A stretch of DNA of 19,643 nt, from assembly GCA_002778645.1 (NCBI GenBank), contig PFAQ01000052.1, positions 1 to 19,643 of the forward strand, given 5' to 3'. Positions 6,873 to 14,628 of this stretch are shown piece by piece. Under the pieces are notes generated by a model. That model was not told where the DNA came from. It saw nothing but the letters and a program-made list of their open reading frames with translations, and did no database searches. Each line of letters starts with the position of its first letter. Positions within the stretch are counted from its first letter, which is position 1. The stretch comes from Candidatus Falkowbacteria bacterium CG10_big_fil_rev_8_21_14_0_10_39_9 (GTDB lineage Bacteria > Patescibacteriota > Patescibacteriia > Patescibacteriales > UBA12465). The position numbers were made by a program, and so were the translations under genes.

Positions 6873-6904
6873 AAAAGCGAATAACAATGTTATTCGCTTT
6901 TTTT
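6873..6904 (+). terminator. Intrinsic terminator after the 214-residue gene
   Basis: AAAAGCGAATAAC (6873-6885) pairs perfectly with GTTATTCGCTTTT (6889-6901) around the loop AAT, and a run of T continues to 6904. It begins 24 bases after the stop codon. A further small palindrome, GCCAG/CTGGC (6840-6844 with 6855-6859), spans the stop codon itself. Confidence 0.85.
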
Positions 6905-6914
6905 GTATCCAATA

Positions 6915-6940
6915 ATAAAAAACACGACTGCTAAGCCGTG
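6915..6940 (-). terminator. Intrinsic terminator of the recO operon
   Basis: Read on the minus strand, CACGGC (6940-6935) pairs with GTCGTG (6928-6923) around the loop TTAGCA, with one G/T wobble, and is followed by TTTTTTATT (6922-6914). It lies 27 bases after the recO stop. It is the separate minus-strand partner of the plus-strand terminator at 6873-6904, so the two convergent units are insulated from each other. Confidence 0.65.
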
Positions 6941-6966
6941 GAGTAAAACAAAAAAATAATAGCTCT

Positions 6967-7680
6967 CTAATTCTTGATATAGAAATTAAGCAGATTTTTA
7001 ACCAGATTATTAACCCGATCGAAACTCTTGTTGTCTGCTCTCAGATTAGCTAAATCGGTCAAAGAATGAGACAAAACTAAGCGCAACATCTTGATGTTAT
7101 TTTGATCCACCGCTTCCAGATTAAGTTCCCTTCTGGAACAATCACTGCAGAAGATACCGCCCCGCATAATGCTAAAGAAATTATTATCCGGTTCTAAGCG
7201 TTTCTGACAATGCAGACAATTATAGAGTTCGGGTTGGTACCCTAAAGCGGAGAGGAATTTCAGCGACCAAGAAGCCAGTAGCCAATCGGCTCTTTCTGGT
7301 TTTTGATCTAAGATATCTAGAAAATCGAGCAATAGATCAAAGAGGACAGCATCTTTTTCTTCCGGCTTAATTAGACGATTAAAAGCGAAAAGAGCTGAAC
7401 CGGCAAAAGGTAATTTGGCCAAATCGCACTTGATGCTGGCGTAGGCGTCGCTCACAATCGAGCTCCCAATATAATCCGTGTTCTTCCCTTTAACAATCAT
7501 CAGATCAACTAAACTTAAGGGCTCAACGTGAGCCGCTAATTTTGATCCGGGACGTTGCACACCTCGTGCCAACAAATCTATCTTACCAAAAAGAGGTGAA
7601 TAGACTGTCACCCGGCTATCATATTCTCGGTAGATATAGCGATTGAGAACTAGGGCTTTGGTGTTAAAGGTTTCGGCCAT
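6967..7680 (-). CDS. recO: DNA repair protein RecO
   Basis: RecO loads RecA onto SSB-coated single-stranded DNA in the RecFOR pathway of recombinational repair. The 237-residue product has the usual length. An N-terminal OB-fold is seen at about residues 1-80 (KALVLNRYIYREYDSRVTVYS, then GKIDLLARGVQRPGSKLAAH). A helical part follows. A zinc-binding site is formed by CLHC (C155, C158) and CSDC (C178, C181), as in Gram-positive and Deinococcus RecO. It is the last gene of the operon, overlaps ruvX by 17 bases and ends with TAG 27 bases before a terminator. Identification is strong. Confidence 0.93.
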   Translation of the reverse strand: MAETFNTKALVLNRYIYREYDSRVTVYSPLFGKIDLLARGVQRPGSKLAAHVEPLSLVDLMIVKGKNTDYIGSSIVSDAYASIKCDLAKLPFAGSALFAFNRLIKPEEKDAVLFDLLLDFLDILDQKPERADWLLASWSLKFLSALGYQPELYNCLHCQKRLEPDNNFFSIMRGGIFCSDCSRRELNLEAVDQNNIKMLRLVLSHSLTDLANLRADNKSFDRVNNLVKNLLNFYIKN

Positions 7681-8062
7681 ATGTTTGATCCAAGTAACTC
7701 TGTAAAATAATCATCGCGGCGACGGCATCGCGCGGGGCCTTAGTCTTTTTACTTCCAACTAGAGCATCCACATTTTTACTAGAAAGACGTTCATCGATTA
7801 GCTCAATTCGTAAATCAGTTTTGGTTTTAAGCAGGCGCAAAAATTCTTTAAACTGAGGATTAATATCATTGGTCTTCCCCCGCATCTTTTGGGGTTCACC
7901 CAAAACAATTAGATCGATTTTTTCCGCTGTAATAATGTGCAGCAGTTCAGATAAATTAGCGGCCACCATAAAAGGCGTCGCCAAACAAACTTCGCTTTCA
8001 GCGAGGGCCACTCCGAGACGCTTCTCGCCCCAATCAATTCCAATCAATCGAATATTTTTCAT
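7664..8062 (-). CDS. ruvX: RuvX/YqgF family RNase H-like nuclease (putative Holliday junction resolvase)
   Basis: YqgF/RuvX proteins have an RNase H fold. They are linked to 16S rRNA 5' processing in Escherichia coli and annotated as putative Holliday junction resolvases. The 132-residue length is typical. The first acidic site is D10 in IGIDWGEKRLGVALAE; the second region is LIVLGEP at 51-57; IDERLSS at 89-95 and the Asp of RDAVAAMIIL near 112 complete the set. The middle motif is LGEP where many homologues have GLP. Its ATG follows the map stop with no spacer (TAAATG), and its end overlaps recO by 17 bases, so translation of the three is probably coupled. Confidence 0.92.
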   Translation of the reverse strand: MKNIRLIGIDWGEKRLGVALAESEVCLATPFMVAANLSELLHIITAEKIDLIVLGEPQKMRGKTNDINPQFKEFLRLLKTKTDLRIELIDERLSSKNVDALVGSKKTKAPRDAVAAMIILQSYLDQTYGRNL

Positions 8063-8833
8063 TTATTTGGTTAAAATTTCATAACCGGTTTTAGTCACCA
8101 CTACCGTGTGTTCGAAATGGGCACTAAGCGAATTATCAACTGTCAAAACAGTATAACCATTCTTAGCCGTAATAACTTCCCAGGTCCCCAGATTAATCAT
8201 TGGTTCAATCGCTAGCACCATTCCCTCTTTGAGAGTAATATTTTCGCGTGAGTTTTTTGGGATAGCATAGTTAAAGACATTTGGTTCTTCATGAGCTTGA
8301 TAGCCCACGCCATGACCAACTAAATCTCGCACTACACCGTAATCAAACTTGTCGGCATAATTTTCAATGGCTGTTCCAATATCATTCAGAGTGTTCCCTG
8401 GCTTAACCTGTCTAATTCCCAACTCTAAAGCCTCCTTAGTCACTCGGATCAATTGCTTGGCTTCGTGACTGATTTTTCCGACCCCCACTGTTAGGCAAGT
8501 GTCAGTATAAAGTCCTTGCCACTCCATACCAATATCCAGATCAATAATATCGCCCGAACGCAAAACTCGAGCCGGCAACGCCGCTCCATGAACTACTTCA
8601 TTGTTAATAGAAGCACATAAAGATGTAGGGAAAAACAAGCCACCCCCCATATCATAGCCCTTGAAAGACGGCCGACCACCAGCTTTAATAATTAGCTCAT
8701 TAGTCAACTGTTCCAGGTAACCAGTATCCACTCCGAGCTTTACCGCCTGGACTAGGGTCTGCAAAATAACCGCTAGCTTATGACCGCCCGCACGAATAAT
8801 ATTAATTTCTTTCGCAGTTTTTATAGTTACCAT
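8063..8833 (-). CDS. map: Methionine aminopeptidase, type I
   Basis: This metalloenzyme removes the initiator methionine from new proteins. I chose the ATG at 8833 (MVTIKTAKEINIIRAGGHKL, 256 residues) because it matches the family N-terminus and leaves a 4-base spacer after the upstream stop. An ATG at 8851 would add six residues and overlap the upstream gene. All metal ligands are present: D100 in DLDIGME, D111 in YTDTCL, H174 in GHGVGYQAHEEPNV, E210 in AIEPMI and E241 in FEHTVVV, with the substrate-site H82 in EVVHGA. No N-terminal zinc-finger extension is seen, so it is the short form. In many bacteria map follows secY and adk; here a 752-residue gene takes that place and map is grouped with ruvX and recO. 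Confidence 0.95.
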   Translation of the reverse strand: MVTIKTAKEINIIRAGGHKLAVILQTLVQAVKLGVDTGYLEQLTNELIIKAGGRPSFKGYDMGGGLFFPTSLCASINNEVVHGAALPARVLRSGDIIDLDIGMEWQGLYTDTCLTVGVGKISHEAKQLIRVTKEALELGIRQVKPGNTLNDIGTAIENYADKFDYGVVRDLVGHGVGYQAHEEPNVFNYAIPKNSRENITLKEGMVLAIEPMINLGTWEVITAKNGYTVLTVDNSLSAHFEHTVVVTKTGYEILTK

Positions 8834-8837
8834 ATAA

Positions 8838-11096
8838 TTAGAGATAATCAACCAAATTAAGCTTCATATCAAAGGCTGGTCGCAGTGGTTCACCACCCGC
8901 ACGATGATATTTTCGATTATAATCGTTAATTAAAGCTTGATAGGTTTTATTCTTAGCGCTAAAATCTTTTATCAAATAAGAGTGTTTTTCTCTGAGCAAA
9001 CTGGACAATGATAAGTTAATCAACTTCAAACTATTTATTAAATTTTCATAAACATCAATGTTACCAACTACAGTAGAATAATCTGACAAGAATCTAGCAT
9101 CCAATTTATCATGATAGCGGTTTAAATCTTTTTCATTAGTCTCATATTGTTTTCTGGCACTAGCTTGTTTAGTCAAATTACATTCACCTCGTCTCACAAA
9201 ATCATTAATTTGTTCCAGTTCAGTGGCAGTCAAAGATGATTCTTTGAAAGACTCAAAGTTAGCCGAACTAATGCGGTGATGCATCTTATCTGACAAACTG
9301 TGACTACTTAAAACCTGACAAGTTCCCAGGCGATCGTGTAAATTAGCTAGGGTCTCTTTTTTGTTAAAGACCTTTCCTTCTGTTTGTCTGATAGCTAAAA
9401 TCAAATCAGCCATTTCAGTCTTTAGATATTCTTTGTACTCTCGGGCAATATCTTCATATTCCAATTTCAAGTCAGCCTCGAGTTGTCTATTATCAACATC
9501 TAAAATTTCTAACTTCTTAGAAGCGTTAACACTAATAGCTATTGGTCGCTGAGAATGATATGGTCTATTCTTCTCTAAAAACCTCAAATAGTCCACCAAC
9601 TTAATCTTGTCATTTAAAGTTTTCCACACTTCCGAATTTTGCCGATGTTTTTGCTCCAGCTCTAACTCCAAAAAACGAGCCTCTAATAATTTTTCTAACT
9701 TCTCCGTTGCCTGCTGATTCCAAATTACAAACCGATTAAAGACGGCTTCATCTTCATAGTATTTTTGACTCAAAGCGCCAAAAGGCGCCACATATTCCTG
9801 AGGAAAATCAGCTATTTTAGCTTCAGGCTGAGATAGTTTAGGCAAATTCTTGATGAGGTCATAATTTTCCCGGCCAAAGTGAGCCACAAAAGTTTTGGGA
9901 TCAATTTGAGTCCCCAGAACCTTAATCTCACTGCGTAAAGTAGCCATTAGTTTCCCTAGGTTAGCGCCGAAGCGTAACAAGAATTCTGGGTCATAATCCG
10001 CCCGATTAAAAAAGGTAAAGTCTTCCCGATTATATTTTTCCCCAAAGACATTTGGTCCCGGACACTCACTGTCGGAAAAATAACGGAAGTTAAAAAGATT
10101 AGTAAAGTTACTGAGGGCATTTTCATCACCGGAACCGATAATCGCTGAAAGCAGCTGATCAATATATTCATAGGCGATAGCGGCCGGACTGTCATAAACC
10201 TGAGCTTCAGATAAATCATCATAACTAGTCAGAAGTCGTTTAGTCTCAGGGTTGAGTCTCGCTCCAGTAATACCATAATGATGGAATTTTTGTTTGACAT
10301 CTTGGTTGTTGGCGATAATATCGGCCAGAGTCAAAACTGTTTTGTCCTGCAAACCCTTTAAAGCTGCAGTCCAGTCTTTGACTTGTTCAAAGTGCTGATT
10401 ATATTTAGAGAAATTTTCGGTAAATGGTTTATATTTCTGGAAATTATTAATCTTAGACACGTGTCCAGCAAAATTCTTTTCTAGTAAAGTTTTTTCCAAC
10501 ATCCTCTTCCATTCACTCATAATGGCTTCTCGAGTTAAATCTACGCCATAGACACCAGCGAGTTCTAAGTGTCTGGGAGTCAGTTTCAATTGACTGATTT
10601 TATCCACATCATTCAATCGAGGTAAGTCACGCAAGACATCCTGACAACAACGAGCTAAGTTCTCAGCCTCAAGTTGGGCCTCAATTTGCCCTGCCGGAGT
10701 TTGTCTATGTTTGTGATGGCGCTTACGCTCTAGCTGCTCAATTTCTCTTTCTAAAGACTCCAGATGACCGATAATAGTTTCCAGGGCTAGATCACGATTA
10801 GCCTTAGAGTCTTTCTTACCTCCAGTAAACTTGATATCAAAGAAGAATAACTCTTCCTTGAGTCTTTGTTGAATGGCCGACAACTTATCATCGACGACAG
10901 TATGACCCGAAAAAGAATTAGCCAAGCACTCTTTCTGGGTCTTAATATTAATTGGATGATAATCTAATTTACTCAAAAGTAGCTCTAATAAAGCAAAAAT
11001 TCTCTGTCCGCGGGTTAATAAATTCAAACTCGATTGCTCTAAATGAGCGATTTCTTCTTCTAGTGTTTTAGTCTCCAGTCCTTGTAATAGAGACAT
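8838..11096 (-). CDS. Large helical/coiled-coil protein of unknown function
   Basis: I do not recognise this 752-residue protein. It lacks a signal peptide and membrane segments and reads as mostly helical. Heptad-like Leu/Glu/Lys stretches occur at about residues 10-45, 103-127 (ALETIIGHLESLEREIEQLE) and 463-485 (ATEKLEKLLEARFLELELEQ), with more helix at 535-572. A basic patch KRKRHHKHR-like cluster sits at 124-131. The centre (300-420) is less repetitive and aromatic, with NLFNFRYFSDSECPGPNVFG near 333-352 and AHFGRENYDLIKNLPKL near 405-421, so it may hold a globular domain. No nucleotide-binding P-loop is visible. It is first in the operon with map, ruvX and recO, and has its own promoter. 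A structural or scaffolding role is possible but unproven. Confidence 0.8.
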   Translation of the reverse strand: MSLLQGLETKTLEEEIAHLEQSSLNLLTRGQRIFALLELLLSKLDYHPINIKTQKECLANSFSGHTVVDDKLSAIQQRLKEELFFFDIKFTGGKKDSKANRDLALETIIGHLESLEREIEQLERKRHHKHRQTPAGQIEAQLEAENLARCCQDVLRDLPRLNDVDKISQLKLTPRHLELAGVYGVDLTREAIMSEWKRMLEKTLLEKNFAGHVSKINNFQKYKPFTENFSKYNQHFEQVKDWTAALKGLQDKTVLTLADIIANNQDVKQKFHHYGITGARLNPETKRLLTSYDDLSEAQVYDSPAAIAYEYIDQLLSAIIGSGDENALSNFTNLFNFRYFSDSECPGPNVFGEKYNREDFTFFNRADYDPEFLLRFGANLGKLMATLRSEIKVLGTQIDPKTFVAHFGRENYDLIKNLPKLSQPEAKIADFPQEYVAPFGALSQKYYEDEAVFNRFVIWNQQATEKLEKLLEARFLELELEQKHRQNSEVWKTLNDKIKLVDYLRFLEKNRPYHSQRPIAISVNASKKLEILDVDNRQLEADLKLEYEDIAREYKEYLKTEMADLILAIRQTEGKVFNKKETLANLHDRLGTCQVLSSHSLSDKMHHRISSANFESFKESSLTATELEQINDFVRRGECNLTKQASARKQYETNEKDLNRYHDKLDARFLSDYSTVVGNIDVYENLINSLKLINLSLSSLLREKHSYLIKDFSAKNKTYQALINDYNRKYHRAGGEPLRPAFDMKLNLVDYL

Positions 11097-11124
11097 AGAT
11101 TTAATGATAAATAATTATACCTTA

Positions 11125-11153
11125 TTTATACCATATAATCAGACAATAATCAA
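11125..11153 (-). promoter_or_regulatory. Predicted promoter of the 752-residue protein-map-ruvX-recO operon
   Basis: On the minus strand, TTGATT (11153-11148) and TATAAA (11130-11125) are separated by 17 bases, matching consensus at 4 of 6 and 5 of 6. The start would be near 11118, about 22 bases before the ATG at 11096. A second TATAAT lies just downstream (11119-11114) but has no good -35 partner. The upstream secY terminator supports a separate transcription unit here. Confidence 0.5.
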
Positions 11154-11166
11154 TTTGATATCAAAC

Positions 11167-11196
11167 AAAAAGAGGCTTATAATAAGCCCCTTTTTT
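11167..11196 (-). terminator. Intrinsic terminator at the end of the ribosomal operon, after secY
   Basis: AAAAAGAGGCTT (11167-11178) pairs with AAGCCCCTTTTT (11184-11195) around the loop ATAAT, with one internal mismatch. On the minus strand the GC stem is followed by TCTTTTTG. It sits 28 bases after the secY stop, so it ends the spc transcript before the 752-residue gene. Its A and T tracts on both sides make it potentially bidirectional. Confidence 0.8.
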
Positions 11197-11223
11197 ATAT
11201 CGATAAATATAAATTTCTGCTAA

Positions 11224-12498
11224 CTAGACACCATCATAGTCTCGCATGCTCATCTGGGCTTTAATTTGCTTCACAGTATCAATTACGACTGATACCACAA
11301 TCAGCAAGCTAGTACCACCAATCGCTAAAGATTGAATACCAGTGAAATAGCGCATTACCAGTGGTAAAACGGCAATTAGACCTAAAAATAAAGCGCCGAC
11401 TAAGATAATCTTGTGCGTGGTATGACCTAAATATTCAGCAGTATGGCGGCCTGGTCTAATGCCAGGGATAAAACCACCTTGCTTCTGTAAATTTTCAGCG
11501 ACTTGATCCGGATGAAAAATAATTTCGGTATAGAAATAAGTAAAAGCAAATACCAATAAGAAATAGATAATGCCATAGAATAATTGATCTTGAAATAAGT
11601 TGATAACCCAATGGGAAAAGTTAGCAATCCAGGCAGTCTTGGCATTAATAAAGAATTGAGCCACCATGGAAGGAAACATAATAATAGAAATAGCAAAAAT
11701 AATCGGGATTACGCCAGCCATATTAACCCGCAAAGGTAAATGAGTAGAAGACCCACCAGAAGTTCTATTTCCTCTAATTTGACGAGCATATTGGACCGGA
11801 ATATTTCTTTGGCCTTCATTAATGATAACTACGCCCACGACAGTAATAATGGCAATAGCCACAAAACCGATTAGGGTAAATAATTGAGATTTATCAAAAG
11901 ACAAGAAAATCTGGCTCAAAGTCTGAGGTAAAGCCGAAACGATACCGGCAAAAATGATTAGTGAAATACCATTACCAATTTTCTTTTCCGAGATTAATTC
12001 GCCGATCCACATCAAAAACATTGTACCCACCGTCACAGTCACCACCATCATAATCAAGTCCAAACTGTTGACGCTGGTAATAATATTACGGGAAGAGCGT
12101 TGTAAAAGGTTGATCATAGCGTAAGCCTGCATCACAGCTAGTGGGACAGTTGCCCAACGAGTCCAAAGGGTAATTTTCTGCCGGCCAGATTCTTCCTTCT
12201 GCATTTCCTCTAACTTCGGCACAATCATGCCCAAAAGCTGGAAGATAATAGAAGAAGTAATATAAGGACCAACGCCCATCATAACAATAGAAAAACTCTT
12301 CATACCACCGCCAGAAAAAAGATCCATTAAACCTAAAATCTGATTAGAGTTAAATAGTCGTTTCAAGGCGGCAGCATCAACGCCAGGGACTGGAATATTA
12401 GCAATAAAACGGAAAATCACTAACATACCTAAAACAAACAAAATCTTATTGCGCAAATCTTTTATTTTCCAAATTTGTCTGATTTTTTCGATAATCAT
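11224..12498 (-). CDS. secY: Preprotein translocase subunit SecY
   Basis: SecY forms the protein-conducting channel of the SecYEG translocon in the cytoplasmic membrane. The 424-residue protein has ten hydrophobic segments and family motifs. They include NIPVPGVD after the first membrane segment (about 34-41), MGVGPYITSSIIFQLLGMIVP (about 73-93), and the cytoplasmic loop NEGQRNIPVQYARQ between segments 6 and 7. QGGFIPGIRPGRHTAEYL follows segment 8, and the C-terminus is QIKAQMSMRDYDGV. It is the last gene of the ribosomal operon, 45 bases after rplO, and ends with TAG before a terminator. The adk gene usual next to it is not in the window. Confidence 0.97.
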   Translation of the reverse strand: MIIEKIRQIWKIKDLRNKILFVLGMLVIFRFIANIPVPGVDAAALKRLFNSNQILGLMDLFSGGGMKSFSIVMMGVGPYITSSIIFQLLGMIVPKLEEMQKEESGRQKITLWTRWATVPLAVMQAYAMINLLQRSSRNIITSVNSLDLIMMVVTVTVGTMFLMWIGELISEKKIGNGISLIIFAGIVSALPQTLSQIFLSFDKSQLFTLIGFVAIAIITVVGVVIINEGQRNIPVQYARQIRGNRTSGGSSTHLPLRVNMAGVIPIIFAISIIMFPSMVAQFFINAKTAWIANFSHWVINLFQDQLFYGIIYFLLVFAFTYFYTEIIFHPDQVAENLQKQGGFIPGIRPGRHTAEYLGHTTHKIILVGALFLGLIAVLPLVMRYFTGIQSLAIGGTSLLIVVSVVIDTVKQIKAQMSMRDYDGV

Positions 12499-12512
12499 AT
12501 TATTATTTAAAG

Positions 12513-12536
12513 AGACGAGGAATTTACGCCCCGTCT
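12513..12536 (-). promoter_or_regulatory. Hairpin in the rplO-secY spacer
   Basis: On the minus strand AGACGGGG (12536-12529) pairs with CCTCGTCT (12520-12513) around an 8-base loop, giving 8 pairs with one G/T wobble. It is the only GC-rich structure in the operon's spacers and ends 14 bases before the secY ATG. Only three T residues follow, so termination would be weak. It may tune secY expression or mark RNA processing; this is inference. Confidence 0.4.
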
Positions 12537-12543
12537 AAAAAAG

Positions 12544-12963
12544 TTATTTGATAGTTGCTTTAACTGAGTCGCTCATTTTAACCTTCTCAAATTTAAGACC
12601 TTTGAGAGTTAAATATTCCTTACCTAAAATCTTAACTGGCAGATCAACACTCTTAATCAAGTCCTTCTCTTTCAAAGTTTCGGGACTGACAATTTCATTA
12701 TCCTTATAATTTTCATTAATAGTCTTAATGGAAATTACTTGATTCTTAGGTTGCAGTGATCTAAAACCACGTTTTTTCGGAATCTGAAGCAATTGTTTCT
12801 TCATGCCCAAGCGTTTTAAGCCGGAAACACCAGAACGAGATTTTTGACCCTTCAGACCGCGAGTACTATAAGTACCATGGCCAGAAGCGTTACCGCGACC
12901 AACGCGTTTTCTCTTCTGACTGCCGCCCTTGGATTTTTTTATGATATTCAAAGCTAATGACAT
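12544..12963 (-). CDS. rplO: 50S ribosomal protein L15 (uL15)
   Basis: uL15 binds 23S rRNA and takes part in late assembly of the large subunit. The 139-residue product begins with a basic, glycine-rich arm carrying KRVGRGNASGHGTYSTRGLK (19-38) and KSRSG, the known loop that enters the rRNA core. The C-terminal globular part ends near KVKMSDSVKATIK. It starts 31 bases after the rpsE stop; in most bacteria rpmD lies between these genes, but the gap here is too short to hold it. Confidence 0.96.
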   Translation of the reverse strand: MSLALNIIKKSKGGSQKRKRVGRGNASGHGTYSTRGLKGQKSRSGVSGLKRLGMKKQLLQIPKKRGFRSLQPKNQVISIKTINENYKDNEIVSPETLKEKDLIKSVDLPVKILGKEYLTLKGLKFEKVKMSDSVKATIK

Positions 12964-12994
12964 AGTATTTCTAATTAAATTATATATTTTAGAA

Positions 12995-13669
12995 CTATTT
13001 AACTACTTCTTTTTCAGCCGGTTTAACTCCCTTAACTTTCTTTTCTACTTTTCTCAAGCTCTTTAAAGCTTCAATCGTACAATTAGCATTATTAATCTTA
13101 TTATTAGTACCTAAAATTTTACTGGTCACATTCTTCACGCCGGCCAGTTCCAAAATAACTCGAACTACACCGCCAGCGATAACACCTCTACCCTTTTGGG
13201 CTGGTTTAAACATAATGCTAGCCGCACCAATAGTCATTCGAACTTCATGAGGAATAGTATCGTTAATCATGTTAACCATGATCATACGTTTTTTAGCCTG
13301 ATTAACCGCCTTATTAACAGCCATAGTCACATCAGCTCCCTTACCTAAACCAGTACCGATATTACCTTTCTTATCACCCAAAACGACACAAGCTCTGAAG
13401 CTCATTCTTTTACCGCCTTTCATAACCCGAGTTACCCGAGCGATATCCAAAATTCTTTGTTCCATTTCATCCTTACCACCACCAAATCTCTTGTCGCCTC
13501 GTTTTTCGGCGCGACCACCTCTGCCACCCTGTCCGCCATGTTGGCCACCACGATAGTTGGAGTTGTTGTTACTGGTAGTATTCCCACCATAAACCATCTT
13601 GGCTACGGCTTCAGCTACGGCGCCTTCTTTGGCTGTAGTACTAACTGGTTGTTTTTTTTCTTCTGACAT
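12995..13669 (-). CDS. rpsE: 30S ribosomal protein S5 (uS5) with long Gly/Arg-rich N-terminal extension
   Basis: uS5 lies at the mRNA entry and contributes to decoding accuracy. The core (about residues 66-210) shows RVTRVMKGGKRMSFRACVVLGD, IGTGLGKGADV, KPAQKGRGVIAGGVVRVILELAGV and the Lys-rich end. The protein is 224 residues, against about 167 in Escherichia coli. The excess is mainly an N-terminal extension of about 65 residues: a polar Asn-rich part and then a tract of Gly, Arg and Gln at 40-65 (GGQHGGQGGRGGR). The ATG at 13669 is favoured because it follows rplR by 25 A/T-rich bases, the spacing used throughout the operon. Later starts at M25 or M69 cannot be excluded. The stop is TAG. 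Confidence 0.93.
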   Translation of the reverse strand: MSEEKKQPVSTTAKEGAVAEAVAKMVYGGNTTSNNNSNYRGGQHGGQGGRGGRAEKRGDKRFGGGKDEMEQRILDIARVTRVMKGGKRMSFRACVVLGDKKGNIGTGLGKGADVTMAVNKAVNQAKKRMIMVNMINDTIPHEVRMTIGAASIMFKPAQKGRGVIAGGVVRVILELAGVKNVTSKILGTNNKINNANCTIEALKSLRKVEKKVKGVKPAEKEVVK

Positions 13670-13694
13670 ATTTTAATCGTTATTGTTATATTAA

Positions 13695-14051
13695 TTAAAA
13701 TTGCAGTCCGCCTTCTCTGGCGCCATCTGCCACGGCTTTAACACGACCATGATAACGATAGCTACCGCGATCAAAAACGACACTCTGAATTTTCTTTTCC
13801 ACAGCCTTCTTCGCCAATAACTTACCTAATTCCAAGGAAATGTCAGTTTTCTTCTTATTTTCAGCCTTAATCTCCCGGCTATGAGCACTAACTAAAGTTA
13901 AGCCCTTTTGGTCGTCAATTAACTGTAAATATAGCCCAGCGTTAGATTTAAAAACACTTAATCTCGGACGCAGAACAGTACCGCTAATCTTAGCGCGGAC
14001 TCGGCCATGACGTCTGGCCATCTTATCATTTTTGGCAATTTGTTTATTCAT
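13695..14051 (-). CDS. rplR: 50S ribosomal protein L18 (uL18)
   Basis: uL18 binds 5S rRNA and helps attach it to the large subunit. The 118-residue length is usual. The basic N-terminal arm (MARRHGRVRAKISGTVLRPR) precedes the conserved LSVFKSNAGLYLQLIDD and the 5S-binding fold. The C-terminus VVFDRGSYRYHGRVKAVADG is diagnostic and continues with AREGGLQF. The gene follows rplF by 8 bases. Confidence 0.96.
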   Translation of the reverse strand: MNKQIAKNDKMARRHGRVRAKISGTVLRPRLSVFKSNAGLYLQLIDDQKGLTLVSAHSREIKAENKKKTDISLELGKLLAKKAVEKKIQSVVFDRGSYRYHGRVKAVADGAREGGLQF

Positions 14052-14059
14052 ATATTTAT

Positions 14060-14602
14060 TTATTTACTAGCAGCAGTCTTACCAGCCTTACGTCTAACAA
14101 CTTCAGTATCATATTTAACACCCTTACCCTTGTATGGTTCTGGTAATCTTAAGCGACGTAATTGAGCCGCTTTCTCACCGACTAATTGCTTATCAATACC
14201 GGAAATAGTAATAAAGTTTCCCTCGACTACAGCCACAATACCAGCTGGCAGCATAAAATCAATTGGATGAGAATAACCTAAGTTCATCACTAATTTGTTA
14301 CCGGTAGCTAGAGCTTTATAACCAACGCCTTTGATTTCTAATTTCTTGCTGAAGCCTTCATTAACACCAATTACCATATTATTAATCAAATTGCGATATA
14401 AGCCCCACAAAGCGCATTGTTTTTTTTCACTCACATCTTTAATGGTCACATTAACCTCTTCTGGAGTAATATTAACCATCACGTGTGGATGTATAGCTTG
14501 TTTCAATTCGCCTTTTGGACCCGTTACCACAATCTGCCCCGCCTCAATCTTGACTTGAGTGTTGACGTTTAATTTAATTGGAAGTTTTCCTACTCTTGAC
14601 AT
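14060..14602 (-). CDS. rplF: 50S ribosomal protein L6 (uL6)
   Basis: uL6 lies at the base of the L7/L12 stalk near the factor-binding site. The 180-residue product starts MSRVGKLPIKL and has the two repeated alpha/beta domains. Family motifs are VTGPKGEL at about 27-34, the second-domain start KKLEIKGVGYKA near 84-96 and the C-terminal LPEPYKGKGVKYDTEVVRRK. The lysine-rich, Ala/Ser-ending tail is normal. It follows rpsH by 26 A/T-only bases. Confidence 0.97.
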   Translation of the reverse strand: MSRVGKLPIKLNVNTQVKIEAGQIVVTGPKGELKQAIHPHVMVNITPEEVNVTIKDVSEKKQCALWGLYRNLINNMVIGVNEGFSKKLEIKGVGYKALATGNKLVMNLGYSHPIDFMLPAGIVAVVEGNFITISGIDKQLVGEKAAQLRRLRLPEPYKGKGVKYDTEVVRRKAGKTAASK

Positions 14603-14628
14603 ATATATTGAATATAAAGTTTATAAAA

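Noticed and set aside
8834..8851. Upstream alternative ATG for map at 8851
   Set aside because: It would add six residues not typical of the family and overlap the upstream gene; the ATG at 8833 matches the conserved N-terminus.
11097..11223. Readthrough from secY into the 752-residue gene as one operon with map
   Set aside because: A strong terminator hairpin and a separate promoter lie in this gap, so separate units are more likely, though some readthrough is possible.
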